A stretch of 39,451 bases of DNA from assembly GCA_009930155.1 (NCBI GenBank), contig RZYX01000009.1, forward strand, positions 1 to 39,451, read 5' to 3'. Below are positions 1 to 11,812 of the stretch, piece after piece. Each line of letters opens with the position of its first letter. Within the stretch, counting starts at the first letter, position 1. Source of the stretch: Clostridia bacterium. GTDB taxonomy: Bacteria; Bacillota_A; Clostridia; Oscillospirales; Acutalibacteraceae. The notes beneath the pieces are model-generated. The model saw only the letters and a program-made list of their open reading frames with translations. It did not search any database and had not been told where the DNA came from. The position numbers were made by a program, and so were the translations under genes.

Positions 1-1658
1 GCGATTGTACCAGAGAGCATTGCTCCCTTAATACCTGCTTCTGTAGGTCCAATATATTCCTTTGGAATAGATCCGCCAACAACTGCGTTGACAAACTCAT
101 AACCTTTTCCTGGGTTTGGCTCAATACGAATCTTAACATGTCCGTACTGACCACGACCACCAGACTGACGAGAATACTTACAGTCAACATCCGAGTTTTG
201 TGTGATTGTCTCACGGTAAGCAACCTGTGGTTTACCGACATTTGCCTCAACCTTGAACTCACGAAGCATTCTATCAACGATGATTTCGAGGTGAAGCTCA
301 CCCATACCTGCGATAATTGTCTGTCCTGTTTCTTCATCTGTATAAGCTTTAAAAGTTGGATCTTCTTCTGCAAGTTTCTGCAAAGCAACACCCATCTTCT
401 CTTGTCCTGCTTTTGTTTTTGGTTCAATTGCAACTCTGATAACAGGCTCTGGGAATTCCATTGACTCAAGAATTATTGGACTTTTAACATCACACAGAGT
501 ATCACCTGTTGTTGTATTTTTAAGACCAACAGCAGCAGCAATATCACCTGCATAACAGCAATCAATATCCTGTCTATGGTTAGAATGCATTTGAAGAATG
601 CGTCCCATACGCTCATTATTATCTTTTACTGAGTTATAAACTGTGCTACCTGCATTAACAGAACCTGAATATACACGGAAGAAACAAAGCTTTCCAACAA
701 ACGGGTCTGTTGCAATCTTGAATGCAAGTGCTGAGAATGGTGCATCGTCAGATGAATGACGAACTTCCTCTTCTTCAGTCCTTGGATTTACGCCCTTAAT
801 AGACTCAACATCTGTTGGAGCTGGCATATAATCGACAACTGCATCAAGAAGCATTTGAACGCCCTTGTTTCTGTATGATGTTCCGCAAGTTACAGGAACC
901 ATCACATTGTCAAGTGTAGACTTTCTAATACACTTCTTAATTTCATCTATCGAAGGCTCTATACCATCAAGATACTTTTCAAGTAGTGCTTCATCTTGTT
1001 CTGCAACATGCTCGAGCAACTCTGCACGATAAGTCTGAGCAAGTTCCTTCATATCTTCAGGAATTTCCTCATCTCTTATATCAAGGCCTTTATCATCATA
1101 ATAAACCTCTGCACGCATTGTTACGAGATCTACGATTCCCTTGAAATCCGCCTCAGAACCAATTGGAAGCTGAATTGGAACAGCGTTGCACTTTAAACGC
1201 TCCTTAAGCATAGTAAGAACATTATAGAAGTCTGCTCCCATGATGTCCATCTTGTTGACATATACCATACGAGGAACATGATACTTATCAGCCTGGCGCC
1301 AAACGGTTTCAGACTGTGGTTCAACACCACCTTTTGCACAAAGAACTGTTACAGAACCATCAAGAACTCTGAGTGAGCGCTCAACTTCAACTGTAAAGTC
1401 AACATGTCCTGGTGTGTCAATAATATTTATTCTGTGGTTCTTCCAAAAACAAGTTGTAGCGGCAGAAGTAATTGTAATACCTCTTTCCTGCTCCTGCTCC
1501 ATCCAGTCCATAGTCGCAGAGCCGTCATGAGTTTCACCAATTTTATGATTAATTCCTGTGTAAAACAGAATTCTCTCACTAGTGGTCGTCTTTCCAGCAT
1601 CTATATGCGCCATGATTCCAATGTTTCTGGTAAGTTCCAATGATTGTTGCCTTGGCAT
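1..1658 (-). CDS. fusA: Elongation factor G (partial, C-terminus beyond window)
   Basis: This is the ribosomal translocase GTPase that moves tRNAs and mRNA through the ribosome after peptide transfer and helps recycle ribosomes. The start is ATG at 1656-1658, with GGGAGG a few bases upstream. About 552 codons are present of the roughly 690-700 usual for the family, so domains IV/V are cut by the window edge. Visible GTPase motifs are G1 AHIDAGKTT (residues 17-25), G3 DTPGH (81-85) and G4 NKMD (135-138). It is the last visible gene of the rpoB-rpoC-rpsL-rpsG-fusA run, 76 nt after rpsG; tuf would be expected next but lies outside. Nothing looks broken. Confidence 0.97.
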   Translation of the reverse strand, partial: MPRQQSLELTRNIGIMAHIDAGKTTTSERILFYTGINHKIGETHDGSATMDWMEQEQERGITITSAATTCFWKNHRINIIDTPGHVDFTVEVERSLRVLDGSVTVLCAKGGVEPQSETVWRQADKYHVPRMVYVNKMDIMGADFYNVLTMLKERLKCNAVPIQLPIGSEADFKGIVDLVTMRAEVYYDDKGLDIRDEEIPEDMKELAQTYRAELLEHVAEQDEALLEKYLDGIEPSIDEIKKCIRKSTLDNVMVPVTCGTSYRNKGVQMLLDAVVDYMPAPTDVESIKGVNPRTEEEEVRHSSDDAPFSALAFKIATDPFVGKLCFFRVYSGSVNAGSTVYNSVKDNNERMGRILQMHSNHRQDIDCCYAGDIAAAVGLKNTTTGDTLCDVKSPIILESMEFPEPVIRVAIEPKTKAGQEKMGVALQKLAEEDPTFKAYTDEETGQTIIAGMGELHLEIIVDRMLREFKVEANVGKPQVAYRETITQNSDVDCKYSRQSGGRGQYGHVKIRIEPNPGKGYEFVNAVVGGSIPKEYIGPTEAGIKGAMLSGTI

Positions 1659-1734
1659 TGTTAACCTCCCATTGCCGTTTTATAAAACGACAGTAAACTT
1701 AAAAAACATTGTTGGTAATCCTGTAAACAGGTGT

Positions 1735-2205
<471 letters not shown>

Positions 2206-2370
2206 TTCGCTTCCCTCCTTCATAATAATGATATCATAGGTACTCGAGTGACAAAATTCCCGTGGCGCCAATGGAGGCGTATAGTATATATACACTCTCA
2301 CATTGGATACATAAAATCATGTAGCCTGCAAGAAGATTCTGTCTGTTACCTTCCAATAGCATATTGGAAA
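2206..2370 (-). promoter_or_regulatory. Long rpsL-rpsG spacer with hairpins
   Basis: This 165-nt intercistronic stretch begins, on the transcript, with a perfect hairpin just after the rpsL stop (TTCCAATA / TATTGGAA around a 3-nt loop). It also carries self-complementary patches such as GTATATATAC and TGATATCA before the rpsG ribosome site. No U-run follows the hairpin, so it does not look like a terminator. In E. coli S7 represses its own operon by binding the rpsL-rpsG spacer; a similar role here is inference only. Confidence 0.4.
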
Positions 2371-2796
2371 TTATTTTTTAGCAACTTTCTTTGGCTTTTT
2401 CGCACCATACTTGGAACGAGCCTGCATTCTGCCTGAAACGCCCTGTGCATCAAGTGTACCACGAACAATATGGTAACGAACACCGGGAAGATCCTTAACA
2501 CGGCCGCCACGAATGAGAACAACACTATGCTCCTGAAGATTATGACCTACACCAGGGATGTAAGCTGAAACTTCAATTCCGTTTGTAAGACGAACTCTAG
2601 CAATCTTACGAAGTGCTGAGTTAGGCTTTTTAGGAGTAGCTGTCTTAACTGCTGTACAAACGCCACGCTTTTGTGGACAATTGTTATCAGTCATTACATT
2701 CTTCTTTGAGTTAAGACCCTTAAGAAGAGCTGGAGACTTAGCTTTTTTCTCAATAGTTTTTCTACCGTTGCGGACAAGCTGATTAAAGGTTGGCAA
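2371..2796 (-). CDS. rpsL: 30S ribosomal protein S12 (TTG start)
   Basis: S12 sits at the decoding centre and helps control tRNA selection accuracy. The sequence is 141 residues, as in the longer Clostridia forms, with a short insertion (about residues 27-39) before CPQKRGVC. The [11 protein letters not shown] segment keeps the streptomycin-contact lysine (K56, equal to E. coli K43 counting Met), so no classical resistance change is present. KDLPGVRYH is intact. The start codon is TTG at 2794-2796, read as Met, with GGAGG 9 nt upstream; no better ATG exists. It follows rpoC by 115 nt containing a strong hairpin. Confidence 0.97.
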   Translation of the reverse strand: MPTFNQLVRNGRKTIEKKAKSPALLKGLNSKKNVMTDNNCPQKRGVCTAVKTATPKKPNSALRKIARVRLTNGIEVSAYIPGVGHNLQEHSVVLIRGGRVKDLPGVRYHIVRGTLDAQGVSGRMQARSKYGAKKPKKVAKK

Positions 2797-2830
2797 TATA
2801 TTTCACCTCCTACAATAAAATAATCTATTC

Positions 2831-2862
2831 TGTGGGGAATCCCCATTAGGGGATATCCCACA
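2831..2862 (-). promoter_or_regulatory. Strong hairpin between rpoC and rpsL
   Basis: On the transcript, TGTGGG pairs with CCCACA and ATCCCC with GGGGAT, separated by a 2x2 internal loop and closed by a TAAT tetraloop. It ends about 35 nt before the rpsL start and is not followed by a clean U-run. It could be a processing site, a weak attenuator or an mRNA-stability element between the polymerase and ribosomal-protein parts of the operon. The structure is read from the sequence; its role is not known. Confidence 0.5.
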
Positions 2863-2911
2863 TATTAGCAATATTTCTACGCAACAATTAGGAATTGTAA
2901 CATCTATTGAC

Positions 2912-5900
2912 TTAGTTTGTCAATACCTTTTCTGTCTCTTGTTGATTGAACAATTCTGGATCGATATCAATAGTATTAAATTCACTTTGTTTTTTAACAA
3001 TTTTAACATCACTGTAACACTTCATACCTGTTCCTGATGGAAGCAGTTTTCCGATGATTACATTTTCCTTTAGACCAAGCAATGGGTCACTTTTGCCCTT
3101 TATTGCTGCATCTGTCAAGACACGAGTTGTCTCCTGGAATGATGCTGCAGAAAGGAATGAATCAGTTGCAAGTGATGCCTTTGTTATACCAAGCAATACA
3201 GGAGCACCAGTAGCAAGATTTGGTTCAACATTATCTTCAGCTGCCTTTGCTTTAACTTCATTGTTTGCAACAAGGAAATCTCTCTTTGCAACTGTTGCAC
3301 CAGGAAGAAGCTGTGTAGCTCCTGCTTCAACAATCTTAATCTTCTTCATCATCTGACGCACAATAACCTCGATATGCTTATCGTTGATATCAACACCCTG
3401 CATACGGTAAACACGCTGAACCTCTCGAATAAGGTAATTATGAACTGAATCAATACCCATGATTGCAAGAAGGTCATGAGGATTAAGTGAACCCTCTGTT
3501 ATTGCTTCACCCTTTAAAATCTTTTCACCTTCACCAACACCTTGACGAAGTTTAAATCCATAAGGAATAAGGTATTGTCTCTCGTCCAAATCCTCTTTAT
3601 TGGTAACAACAACATACTTACTCTTTTTAATTTCCTGAATAGAAACCACACCATCAATCTCACTGAGTATAGAAAGTGTTTTTGGTTTACGAGCCTCAAA
3701 CAATTCTTCAATTCTTGGAAGACCCTGTGTAATATCAGCTGATGATGTAACACCACCAGTATGGAATGTTCTCATAGTAAGCTGTGTGCCAGGTTCACCG
3801 ATTGACTGTGCAGCGATTATACCAACTGCCTCGCCAACTGTTACAGGCTCGCCTGTTGCAAGGTTTAGACCATAGCATTTAATGCAAACACCATGCTTTG
3901 CCTCACAAGTAAGAAGTGAACGAATTTTGATACTTGCCTTAGATTTTTCATCCGCAAGACCTTTTTTGACCTTCTCGGCATGAACAGCCTTAACATGATC
4001 AGAAACTCTATTTGCATCTACTTCATTCATCATTAAGTCTTTGCTCATAACAAGCTCGCCTGTCTTCTCATCCACCAAATCTCCGAGAAGATAACGGCCT
4101 GTCAAACGCTCTGACAATTCCTCGATAATTTCTTTACCATCTGTTATATCATAAATCAATATACCATCTGAACATTTGCAATCTTCCTCACGGATAATAA
4201 CATCCTGAGAAACATCAACAAGACGGCGTGTAAGGTAACCAGAGTCAGCTGTACGAAGAGCTGTATCTGCAAGACCTTTACGAGCACCACGAGATGAAAT
4301 AAAGTACTCAAGAACATTAAGTCCCTCACGGTAGTTAGCTCTGATTGGAACCTCGATTGTCTTACCTGCTGTATTTGCGATAAGTCCACGCATACCTGCA
4401 AGCTGACGAAGCTGTGAATCAGAACCACGAGCACCTGAATCAACCATCATAAAGATTGGATTGTATTCACCAAGGTTATCTTTAATTCCTTCAGCAACAT
4501 CCTTTGTGCACTTTTCCCATGTGCTAATGACATGGCGTGAACGCTCTTTGTTACTTATAAGACCACGAGCATAGTTCTTGTTAATCTTATCTATTTGTGA
4601 CTCTGCTTGTACAAGAAGTCCTGCCTTTTTAGGTGGAATATATGCATCAGAAACAGCAACTGTAATACCACTTCGTGTTGAATACTTAAAGCCTTGTGCT
4701 TTAATCTTATCCAAAACTGCTGAAGTTACTGCTGTACCATGAACACGAATACATTTATCAATAATATTTCCTAAAACTTTTTTGTTAACGAGCTGTTCAA
4801 CTTCAAGCTTAAATATATTGTCAGGGTTTGTGCGATCAACAAAGCCCAAATCCTGTGGAATTGGATCATTGAATATAACCTTACCGATAGTGGTTTCAAC
4901 GATTTTTACAATATTCTCGCCGTTAAACTCTTTTGTCATTCTTATTTTTATCTTTGAATGAAGAGTTATTACACCTTCATCATAAGCCATGGTTGCTTCT
5001 TCTACATCACGGAATGTTTTTCCTTCGCCTGGTTCACCATCTTTTCCAAGAGTAAGGTAATATGAACCAAGAACCATATCCTGTGTAGGAACAGCAACGG
5101 GACGACCATCTGAAGGCTTGAGAAGGTTGTTCGCTGCAAGCATAAGAAATCTTGCCTCTGCCTGTGCCTCTGATGAAAGAGGTACATGAACAGCCATCTG
5201 ATCTCCATCAAAGTCGGCGTTAAACGCTGTACAAACTAGTGGATGAAGCTTTATAGCCCTACCTTCAACAAGAACTGGCTCAAAAGCTTGAATACCAAGT
5301 CTATGAAGTGTTGGAGCACGGTTAAGCATTACTGGGTGGTCTTTGATAGCTATTTCAAGTGCATCCCAAACCTCATTGCGTGAACGCTCTACCATCTTAC
5401 GGGCTGATTTTATGTTGCCTGCTACGCCTGTTTCTACAAGACGCTTCATAACAAACGGCTTGAACAATTCAAGTGCCATTTCTTTTGGAAGACCGCACTG
5501 ATAGAGTTTTAGTTCAGGACCAACAACGATAACCGATCGACCTGAATAGTCAACACGCTTACCAAGAAGGTTCTGTCTAAAACGACCCTGCTTACCCTTA
5601 AGCATATCTGAAAGAGATTTGAGAGGTCTGTTGTTTGGACCTGTTACAGGACGGCCACGACGACCGTTATCTATAAGTGCATCAACAGCTTCCTGAAGCA
5701 TTCTCTTTTCGTTGCGTATAATTATGTCTGGAGCACCAAGATCCATAAGTCTTTTAAGACGATTATTTCTGTTGATAACTCTACGATAAAGGTCATTAAG
5801 GTCTGATGTTGCAAAACGACCTCCATCAAGTTGAACCATTGGACGAATATCGGGTGGGATTACTGGAATAGCATCCATAATCATCCACTCTGGCTTGTTT

Positions 5901-6577
5901 CCTGAAAGATAGAAAGCCTCAACAACTTCAAGACGCTTTAAGGTTCTTGCCTTTTTTTGTCCTGTAACTGTCTTCAAATCCTCACGAAGTTTACCTGCAA
6001 GTGCTTCTACATCTATTTCATGTAAAAGCTCTTTTATAGCCTCTGCACCCATACCTGCTCTAAATTCGTCCTCGTACTTCTCACGCATATCTTCATACTC
6101 TTTTTCGTTAAGAGTTTGAAGTTTTTCAAGTGGAGTATTACCTGGATCTATAACTACATAAAGAGCAAAATAAAGGATTTTCTCAAGGTATCTTGGAGAA
6201 ATGTCAAGGATAAGTCCCATTCTTGAAGGAATACCCTTAAAGTACCAAATATGTGAAACAGGAGCGGCAAGCTGGATGTGACCCATACGTTCACGCCTTA
6301 CCTTTGACTTTGTAATTTCAACTCCACAACGCTCACAAATCTTACCCTTATAACGAATTCTCTTGTACTTTCCACAGTAACATTCCCAGTCCTTTGTAGG
6401 TCCAAAAATCTTCTCGCAGAAAAGTCCGTCCTTTTCTGGCTTAAGTGTACGATAGTTTATTGTTTCAGGTTTCTTAATTTCACCACATGACCAGCTTCTA
6501 ATTTGCTCAGGTGATGCAAGACCTATTTTAATAGATTCGAATTCCAGTTCTGCACTGGGTGTTTGTATTTCTGACAT
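2912..6577 (-). CDS. rpoC: DNA-directed RNA polymerase beta' subunit
   Basis: This is the catalytic beta' subunit of core RNA polymerase. At 1221 residues it is normal for Firmicutes. The N-terminal zinc-binding site is visible as C66, C68, C81 and C84. The Mg-binding active-site motif NADFDGD is at residues 453-459 (D455, D457, D459). A second cysteine set lies further on (CKC...[11 protein letters not shown]), followed by the conserved [20 protein letters not shown] bridge/trigger region. The start is ATG at 6575-6577 behind an AAAGGGG site. It follows rpoB by 65 nt and is surely co-transcribed with it. Confidence 0.98.
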   Translation of the reverse strand: MSEIQTPSAELEFESIKIGLASPEQIRSWSCGEIKKPETINYRTLKPEKDGLFCEKIFGPTKDWECYCGKYKRIRYKGKICERCGVEITKSKVRRERMGHIQLAAPVSHIWYFKGIPSRMGLILDISPRYLEKILYFALYVVIDPGNTPLEKLQTLNEKEYEDMREKYEDEFRAGMGAEAIKELLHEIDVEALAGKLREDLKTVTGQKKARTLKRLEVVEAFYLSGNKPEWMIMDAIPVIPPDIRPMVQLDGGRFATSDLNDLYRRVINRNNRLKRLMDLGAPDIIIRNEKRMLQEAVDALIDNGRRGRPVTGPNNRPLKSLSDMLKGKQGRFRQNLLGKRVDYSGRSVIVVGPELKLYQCGLPKEMALELFKPFVMKRLVETGVAGNIKSARKMVERSRNEVWDALEIAIKDHPVMLNRAPTLHRLGIQAFEPVLVEGRAIKLHPLVCTAFNADFDGDQMAVHVPLSSEAQAEARFLMLAANNLLKPSDGRPVAVPTQDMVLGSYYLTLGKDGEPGEGKTFRDVEEATMAYDEGVITLHSKIKIRMTKEFNGENIVKIVETTIGKVIFNDPIPQDLGFVDRTNPDNIFKLEVEQLVNKKVLGNIIDKCIRVHGTAVTSAVLDKIKAQGFKYSTRSGITVAVSDAYIPPKKAGLLVQAESQIDKINKNYARGLISNKERSRHVISTWEKCTKDVAEGIKDNLGEYNPIFMMVDSGARGSDSQLRQLAGMRGLIANTAGKTIEVPIRANYREGLNVLEYFISSRGARKGLADTALRTADSGYLTRRLVDVSQDVIIREEDCKCSDGILIYDITDGKEIIEELSERLTGRYLLGDLVDEKTGELVMSKDLMMNEVDANRVSDHVKAVHAEKVKKGLADEKSKASIKIRSLLTCEAKHGVCIKCYGLNLATGEPVTVGEAVGIIAAQSIGEPGTQLTMRTFHTGGVTSSADITQGLPRIEELFEARKPKTLSILSEIDGVVSIQEIKKSKYVVVTNKEDLDERQYLIPYGFKLRQGVGEGEKILKGEAITEGSLNPHDLLAIMGIDSVHNYLIREVQRVYRMQGVDINDKHIEVIVRQMMKKIKIVEAGATQLLPGATVAKRDFLVANNEVKAKAAEDNVEPNLATGAPVLLGITKASLATDSFLSAASFQETTRVLTDAAIKGKSDPLLGLKENVIIGKLLPSGTGMKCYSDVKIVKKQSEFNTIDIDPELFNQQETEKVLTN

Positions 6578-6642
6578 TTGGCGACCCCTTTTCCTTTTTT
6601 AAATTTGTAGATTGTTATATTGCTTTAAAAGGTGTCTTTTGA

Positions 6643-9600
6643 TTAGCTTTCTAAATCATCGGCTTCCTCAAAAACGCTCTCATCTTCGCTCAACTCATCT
6701 TCAAACACATCGTCAAATTTATCTTCTTCTACTAGAGTTTCCACTTCGGGTTCTCCATTTTCATCTTCGATTACATAGCCTTCAGAACTTCCTGCATCAT
6801 TAACATTTGAAAATGCTGCACTATCTGAAAGATTAAATCCTACATCATCATTTTCAAAGTTTTGCCTAAGGTCGATTTCATGTTCATATTTATCAAGAAC
6901 CTTAACATCAATCCCAAGTGATTGAAGCTCTTTGATAAGAACCTTAAATGATTCAGGAATACCTGATTTTGGAACATTCTTGCCTTTTACTATTGCTTCA
7001 TAGGTCTTTACTCTTCCTACAACATCATCTGATTTAACTGTAAGAATTTCCTGAAGAGTATAAGCTGCACCATAAGCTTCAAGTGCCCAAACTTCCATCT
7101 CTCCAAAACGCTGTCCACCGAACTGTGCCTTACCACCAAGTGGTTGCTGAGTAACAAGCGAATAAGGTCCTGTTGAACGAGCATGGATTTTATCATCAAC
7201 CAAATGGAGCAATTTAAGGAAGTACATAACACCGACAGTTATTGGACTATCAAATTCTTTTCCAGTTCGTCCATCCATAAGTATTGTCTTTCCGTCTTCC
7301 CTTAGTCCTGCTTCTACAAGTGCATCTCTAATATCATTCTCGTGAGCACCATCAAAAACAGGTGTCATAATCTTCCATCCGAGTGTCCTTGCAGCCATTC
7401 CCAAGTTAACCTCAAGTACCTGACCGATGTTCATACGAGATGGAACACCGAGTGGGTTAAGAACTATATCAAGTGGAGTACCGTCTGGAAGGAATGGCAT
7501 ATCTTCTTGTGGAAGTATGCGGGAAACAACACCTTTGTTTCCGTGACGACCAGCCATCTTATCTCCAACTGAAATCTTTCTCTTTTGTGCTATATAACAA
7601 CGAACAACCTTATTTACACCAGGCTTTAATTCGTCACTGTTTTCTCTTGTGAATACTTCAACATTAACAACAATTCCATATTCACCATGCGGAACACGAA
7701 GTGATGTATCACGAACTTCTCTTGCCTTTTCACCAAAGATTGCACGAAGAAGTCTTTCCTCTGCTGTTAGCTCTGTTTCTCCCTTTGGTGTTACCTTGCC
7801 AACAAGAATATCGCCAGAGTGAACCTCTGCACCTACGCGTATAATTCCATATTCATCAAGGTCACTAAGAGCATCCTCACCAACATTTGGAATATCTCTT
7901 GTGATTTCTTCTGGTCCAAGCTTAGTATCTCTTGCTTCAATTTCATATTCTTCAATATGGATTGAAGTAAATACATCTTCACGGACTATTCTTTCATTAA
8001 GAAGAACAGCATCCTCATAGTTATAACCTTCCCAAGTCATAAATCCTATAAGAACATTTTTACCAATACTGATTTCTCCATTGTCCGTTGCTGGACCGTC
8101 TGAAATAACTTCTTTTTCAATAACTCTTTGACCAAGGCTTACAACTGGACGCTGATTTATACAAGTACCTTGGTTAGAACGCATAAATTTAATAATGTCA
8201 TATTCATCAACTTCGCTGTTGTCTGTTGTAATTTCAATTTTCTCTGCGCTAAGCTTAGTTACTGTGCCAGCACGCTTTGCCAAGGTAACAACACCTGAGT
8301 CTACAGCTGCCTTATATTCCATTCCAGTACCAATTATTGGTGACTGTGTTTTAAGAAGTGGAACTGCCTGACGCTGCATGTTTGAACCCATCAAAGCTCT
8401 GTTGGCATCATCATTTTCAAGGAAAGGAATCATTGAAGTAGCAACCGACACAACCATCTTTGGCGAAACATCCATATAATCCGCTATGCTATTATCAACC
8501 TCATGGAATTCATCTCTATAACGAACAGTTGCCTTTTCGTTTATAAAACGACCCTGTTCATCAAGTTGCTCATTAGCCTGTGCTACATAGAAATCATCTT
8601 CAACATCAGCTGTCATATACTCAACTTCATTAAGGACAATACCTGTTTCTTTATCAACTCTTCTGAACGGAGCTTCAATAAAGCCATATTTATTAATGCG
8701 TGCAAAAGTTGCAAGGTAAGAGATAAGACCGATATTTGGTCCTTCAGGAGTTTCTATTGGACACATACGACCATAGTGGCTGTAATGAACATCACGAACC
8801 TCAAATCCTGCTCTATCTCTTGAAAGTCCACCAGGTCCGAGAGCTGATAAACGACGCTTGTGAGTAAGCTCTGCAAGCGGGTTAGTCTGGTCCATGAACT
8901 GTGAAAGTGGAGAAGAACCGAAAAACTCTTTGATTGATGCAACAACAGGTCTAATATTTATAAGAGCCTGTGGTGTTGCCTTTTCAGGCTCTTGTGCCTG
9001 AAGAGTCATTCTTTCCCTTACTACTCTTTCCATACGGGTAAATCCAATACGGAACTGATTTTGAAGAAGCTCGCCAACACTACGAATACGGCGGTTTCCT
9101 AAATGGTCGATATCATCTATTGTTCCAACATCCATTGCAAGGCAATTAAGGTAATTAATTGAAGCAAAGATATCTTCTCTTACAATATGTTTAGGAATAA
9201 GGTCGTCGCAACGAGCTTTAAGCTCTGCTTTAATGGCATCTTGATCATCACCGCAAGCATCAAGAATCTCTGTAATAACCTTGAAACTTACCTTCTCGTT
9301 GATACCTATATTCTCAAGCTCTTCTTCACTGATGCTTACATAATCTGCAATGTCAACCATACCGTTGGATATTACTTTAACTTCTACTCCGTCAACATCC
9401 AATATAGCCTCACATACACCAGCCTGCTCAATTTCATATGCCTTTTCCTTTGTGATTATCTCGCCTGCCTCTGCAATAACTTCACCCGTTACAGGGTTTG
9501 CTATTGGCATAGCAAGCTTATTACCTGCAAGTCTACCAGATATTGCAAGCTTTTTATTGTACTTATAACGCCCAACTCTAGAAAGGTCATAACGATGTGC

Positions 9601-10386
9601 ATCAAAAAATAGTCCATCCAAATGAGCTTGTGCCGTTTCTAATGTTGGTGGCTCGCCTGGACGAAGCTTTTTATAAACTTCAAGCAATGCTTCTTCTGCA
9701 TTCTTTGTAGGGTCTTTTTCAAGAGTTTCCATTATGCGTGCATCGTTACCAAAGAAGTTTAAAATATCTTCATTGCTTGAAATACCAAGTGCACGAATAA
9801 AGGTTGTAATATATATCTTTCTATTCTTGTCTATACGAACATAAAACAAGTCGTTCTGATCCGATTCATATTCAAGCCATGCACCTCTGTTTGGAATAAC
9901 AGTTGATGTAAATAATTTTTTACCTGTCTTGTCATGACTCATACCGTAATAAATGCCTGGAGAACGAACAAGCTGAGAAACTATTACTCTCTCTGCTCCG
10001 TTTATCACAAAGGTTCCGCTGTCTGTCATGAGTGGAAAATCACCCATATAGACTTCGTTTTCCTTTATTTCTCCTGTTTCTTTGTTAAGCAAACGCGCCT
10101 TCACACGCAATGGAGCAGAATAGGTAGCATCACGCTCCTTACACTCTTTTACCGTGTACTTTGGCTTGTCGTCCATCTTGTAGTCAACAAATTCAAGCAC
10201 AAGATTTCCTGTGTAATCGGTAATCTCTGATATGTCTCTAAAAACCTCTTTTAGACCAACATTCAGAAACCATTTGTATGAATTTTTCTGTACCTCAATA
10301 AGATTAGGCATTTCCATAACCTCATTGATTCGAGAAAAGCTCATACGGGTATTGTTGCCGAGTTGCACCGAATTTACTTTCACCAT
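6643..10386 (-). CDS. rpoB: DNA-directed RNA polymerase beta subunit
   Basis: This beta subunit of RNA polymerase forms one side of the active-site cleft and binds rifamycins. It is 1247 residues, with an acidic tail rich in D/E at the C-terminus, as in many Clostridia. The rifampicin cluster [26 protein letters not shown] (residues about 495-520) keeps D499, H509 and S514, equal to E. coli D516, H526 and S531, so no classical resistance substitution is present. The start is ATG at 10384-10386, with GGAG about 12 nt upstream. It is the first gene of the visible operon and lies about 175 nt downstream of the inferred transcription start. Confidence 0.98.
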   Translation of the reverse strand: MVKVNSVQLGNNTRMSFSRINEVMEMPNLIEVQKNSYKWFLNVGLKEVFRDISEITDYTGNLVLEFVDYKMDDKPKYTVKECKERDATYSAPLRVKARLLNKETGEIKENEVYMGDFPLMTDSGTFVINGAERVIVSQLVRSPGIYYGMSHDKTGKKLFTSTVIPNRGAWLEYESDQNDLFYVRIDKNRKIYITTFIRALGISSNEDILNFFGNDARIMETLEKDPTKNAEEALLEVYKKLRPGEPPTLETAQAHLDGLFFDAHRYDLSRVGRYKYNKKLAISGRLAGNKLAMPIANPVTGEVIAEAGEIITKEKAYEIEQAGVCEAILDVDGVEVKVISNGMVDIADYVSISEEELENIGINEKVSFKVITEILDACGDDQDAIKAELKARCDDLIPKHIVREDIFASINYLNCLAMDVGTIDDIDHLGNRRIRSVGELLQNQFRIGFTRMERVVRERMTLQAQEPEKATPQALINIRPVVASIKEFFGSSPLSQFMDQTNPLAELTHKRRLSALGPGGLSRDRAGFEVRDVHYSHYGRMCPIETPEGPNIGLISYLATFARINKYGFIEAPFRRVDKETGIVLNEVEYMTADVEDDFYVAQANEQLDEQGRFINEKATVRYRDEFHEVDNSIADYMDVSPKMVVSVATSMIPFLENDDANRALMGSNMQRQAVPLLKTQSPIIGTGMEYKAAVDSGVVTLAKRAGTVTKLSAEKIEITTDNSEVDEYDIIKFMRSNQGTCINQRPVVSLGQRVIEKEVISDGPATDNGEISIGKNVLIGFMTWEGYNYEDAVLLNERIVREDVFTSIHIEEYEIEARDTKLGPEEITRDIPNVGEDALSDLDEYGIIRVGAEVHSGDILVGKVTPKGETELTAEERLLRAIFGEKAREVRDTSLRVPHGEYGIVVNVEVFTRENSDELKPGVNKVVRCYIAQKRKISVGDKMAGRHGNKGVVSRILPQEDMPFLPDGTPLDIVLNPLGVPSRMNIGQVLEVNLGMAARTLGWKIMTPVFDGAHENDIRDALVEAGLREDGKTILMDGRTGKEFDSPITVGVMYFLKLLHLVDDKIHARSTGPYSLVTQQPLGGKAQFGGQRFGEMEVWALEAYGAAYTLQEILTVKSDDVVGRVKTYEAIVKGKNVPKSGIPESFKVLIKELQSLGIDVKVLDKYEHEIDLRQNFENDDVGFNLSDSAAFSNVNDAGSSEGYVIEDENGEPEVETLVEEDKFDDVFEDELSEDESVFEEADDLES

Positions 10387-10771
10387 AGGCCTTTATCACT
10401 CCGTTCTTTTTTTGTTCCATCTACTTATGGAAAGTCTGTTTGCCAAAAAAGCAAACAAAGCGAAAAAAATATAATAAATCATATTGATTTTTTGTGCATT
10501 TAGTGATATAATAACTTCATTAAATATTCGCAAAAGGCAATATCTTTCCATTATAATGCAGTATATTATTATATACCCTGACAGCCCCTTTGTCAAGGTG
10601 TATTTTTATTTTTAATGACATATTTTTACTTTACTTTTATATATTCATTTTAAGTATTGGCAAATATTCCAAATTTTATTAAGTTCAGGGTGTAATAATT
10701 GTAAACTTTCTGTTATAATAATTGTAATTGAGTATGTTTACCATAAAAAGATGTGAAAGGTGTTTTTGTTA
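10387..10771. other. rpoB / ndk divergent intergenic region
   Basis: This 385-nt, very AT-rich region separates divergent rpoB and ndk. It holds the rpoB promoter (10568-10596). A TATAAT at 10714-10719 is the likely minus-ten for ndk, but its minus-thirty-five is poor. An open frame of 66 codons on the minus strand starts at the rpoB minus-thirty-five box and lacks any family signal; I do not count it as a gene. No rplJL or attenuator is present. Confidence 0.7.
10568..10596 (-). promoter_or_regulatory. Consensus sigma-A promoter for rpoB operon
   Basis: On the minus strand the sequence reads TTGACA (10596-10591), exactly 17 nt, then TATAAT (10573-10568): a perfect match to the primary-sigma consensus. 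Transcription should start near 10561, leaving about 175 nt of leader before rpoB. This is the only promoter-like sequence seen ahead of the rpoB-fusA run. Confidence 0.88.
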
Positions 10772-11173
10772 ATGATCGAAAGAACTTATGTTATGCTCAA
10801 ACCTGACGCTATAAAGCGTAAACTTATGGGCGAGGTTATTTCTCGTATTGAAAAAAAAGGTTATAAAATCATAAATGCAAAGATGATGACTCTTGACGAG
10901 CCAATTTTGCTCGAGCACTATGCACATGTTAAAAACGAACCGTTTTTCCCAAGCCTATTAACTTATATGACAAGTGGACCTGTTCTTGCTATGATTATTG
11001 AGGGAGAAAACGCTGTTAAAGGAATTAGAATCCTTATGGGACCTACAAAGTTTGAGAATGCATCGGCAGGCACAATTCGAGGTGACTATGCTTTTTGTAC
11101 ATCTCATAACATTATTCACGGTTCAGATTCTATCGAAAATGCAGAAATTGAGATTAATAGGTTTTTCAAATAA
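10772..11173 (+). CDS. ndk: Nucleoside diphosphate kinase
   Basis: NDK transfers the terminal phosphate of ATP to other (d)NDPs through a phospho-histidine, balancing nucleotide pools. From ATG at 10772 (AAAGGTG 9 nt upstream) the protein is 133 residues, close to the family norm. An in-frame GTG four codons earlier overlaps that ribosome site and is less likely. K10, the TIRGDYA segment (101-107) and the active-site NIIHGSDS with H116 are all present. The loop LMGPTKFENASAG is a mild departure from the more usual LMGATNP form. It is divergent from rpoB and ends in a strong terminator. Confidence 0.96.
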   Translation: MIERTYVMLKPDAIKRKLMGEVISRIEKKGYKIINAKMMTLDEPILLEHYAHVKNEPFFPSLLTYMTSGPVLAMIIEGENAVKGIRILMGPTKFENASAGTIRGDYAFCTSHNIIHGSDSIENAEIEINRFFK

Positions 11174-11196
11174 CAACATTATATTTAGCACTTTTT

Positions 11197-11224
11197 ATAC
11201 CCATCTTTTTAAGATGGGTATTTT
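11197..11224 (+). terminator. Terminator after ndk
   Basis: A perfect 11-bp stem (11197-11207 with 11211-11221, 3-nt loop) is followed by TTTT, 23 nt past the ndk stop. Confidence 0.9.
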
Positions 11225-11243
11225 AGTTGTAAACTTATAAAGT

Positions 11244-11271
11244 AAAAAAGGTGGTAAAAGAAATCACCACC
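11244..11271 (-). terminator. Terminator of the small membrane-protein gene
   Basis: On the minus strand GGTGGT pairs with ACCACC (11266-11271 with 11250-11255), followed by a run of six T (11249-11244). It lies about 20 nt beyond the stop of the gene ending at 11290. Confidence 0.75.
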
Positions 11272-11289
11272 CTAAAACATTCAATAAAG

Positions 11290-11697
11290 TTATATTGATT
11301 TTTTTACAAGAGAATAACTGCTGCCAGCTACAAATGCTGCTGATATAAAAAGTAAAACAGTATAACTTGTAATAGAAGATGCTATTAAAGCTCTAAGTCC
11401 AAATAATGGAGCAGTTAAAAACGCTGCCGGAACCATCAAAAATCCAACATCAACTTGTAACGATGCAGATATAAGTGATATAAGAGAAGACACCAATATA
11501 GCAGACCAAAACGAAATAGAATAAATCATCATGCCTCTGCCCTCTGCCGTAAACTTAACCATTGCACCCCAAAATATAATAAACACTAAACTTATAATGA
11601 AGTTACCAACTCCTAAGTCAAGTACTGATGACATATTTATAAGTGCAAATGCAATAAACAATACAACAGATGCTGCAACAAATATTTTGTTTTTCAT
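11290..11697 (-). CDS. Small integral membrane protein, unknown function
   Basis: I do not recognise this family. From ATG at 11695-11697 (AAAGGT 8 nt upstream) the protein is 135 residues. An open extension to 11757 has no better ribosome site. It is almost entirely hydrophobic, with four to five membrane segments at about residues 5-21, 31-47, 57-79, 85-103 and 110-127, a short charged loop AEGRG (51-55) and a basic C-terminal end VKKSI. There are no catalytic-looking motifs. It is flanked by its own terminator and by the rpoD terminator, so it is probably a single-gene unit. Confidence 0.65.
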   Translation of the reverse strand: MKNKIFVAASVVLFIAFALINMSSVLDLGVGNFIISLVFIIFWGAMVKFTAEGRGMMIYSISFWSAILVSSLISLISASLQVDVGFLMVPAAFLTAPLFGLRALIASSITSYTVLLFISAAFVAGSSYSLVKKSI

Positions 11698-11772
11698 ATC
11701 AACAGACCTTTCGCAAATATTTTCATCTATTTTAACATATCGCACAATCTTTTTCAATAAATAACCTTAAAC

Positions 11773-11802
11773 AAAAACGAGCGAAAAAATCCACTCGTTT
11801 TT
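11773..11802 (-). terminator. Terminator after rpoD
   Basis: AAAAACGAG (11773-11781) pairs with CTCGTTTTT (11794-11802). On the minus strand the stem is followed by a T-rich tract. It sits just past the rpoD stop and can work in either direction. Confidence 0.85.
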
Positions 11803-11812
11803 ATATTTAATA

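Noticed and set aside
6990..10386. Resistance-type changes in rpoB, and in rpsL
   Set aside because: The rifampicin-cluster D499, H509, S514 and the S12 K56 are the sensitive-type residues; nothing unusual is visible.
10396..10596. 66-codon minus-strand frame upstream of rpoB
   Set aside because: It begins at the minus-thirty-five box of the rpoB promoter, so it would not be transcribed from it, and it lacks a ribosome site and family similarity.
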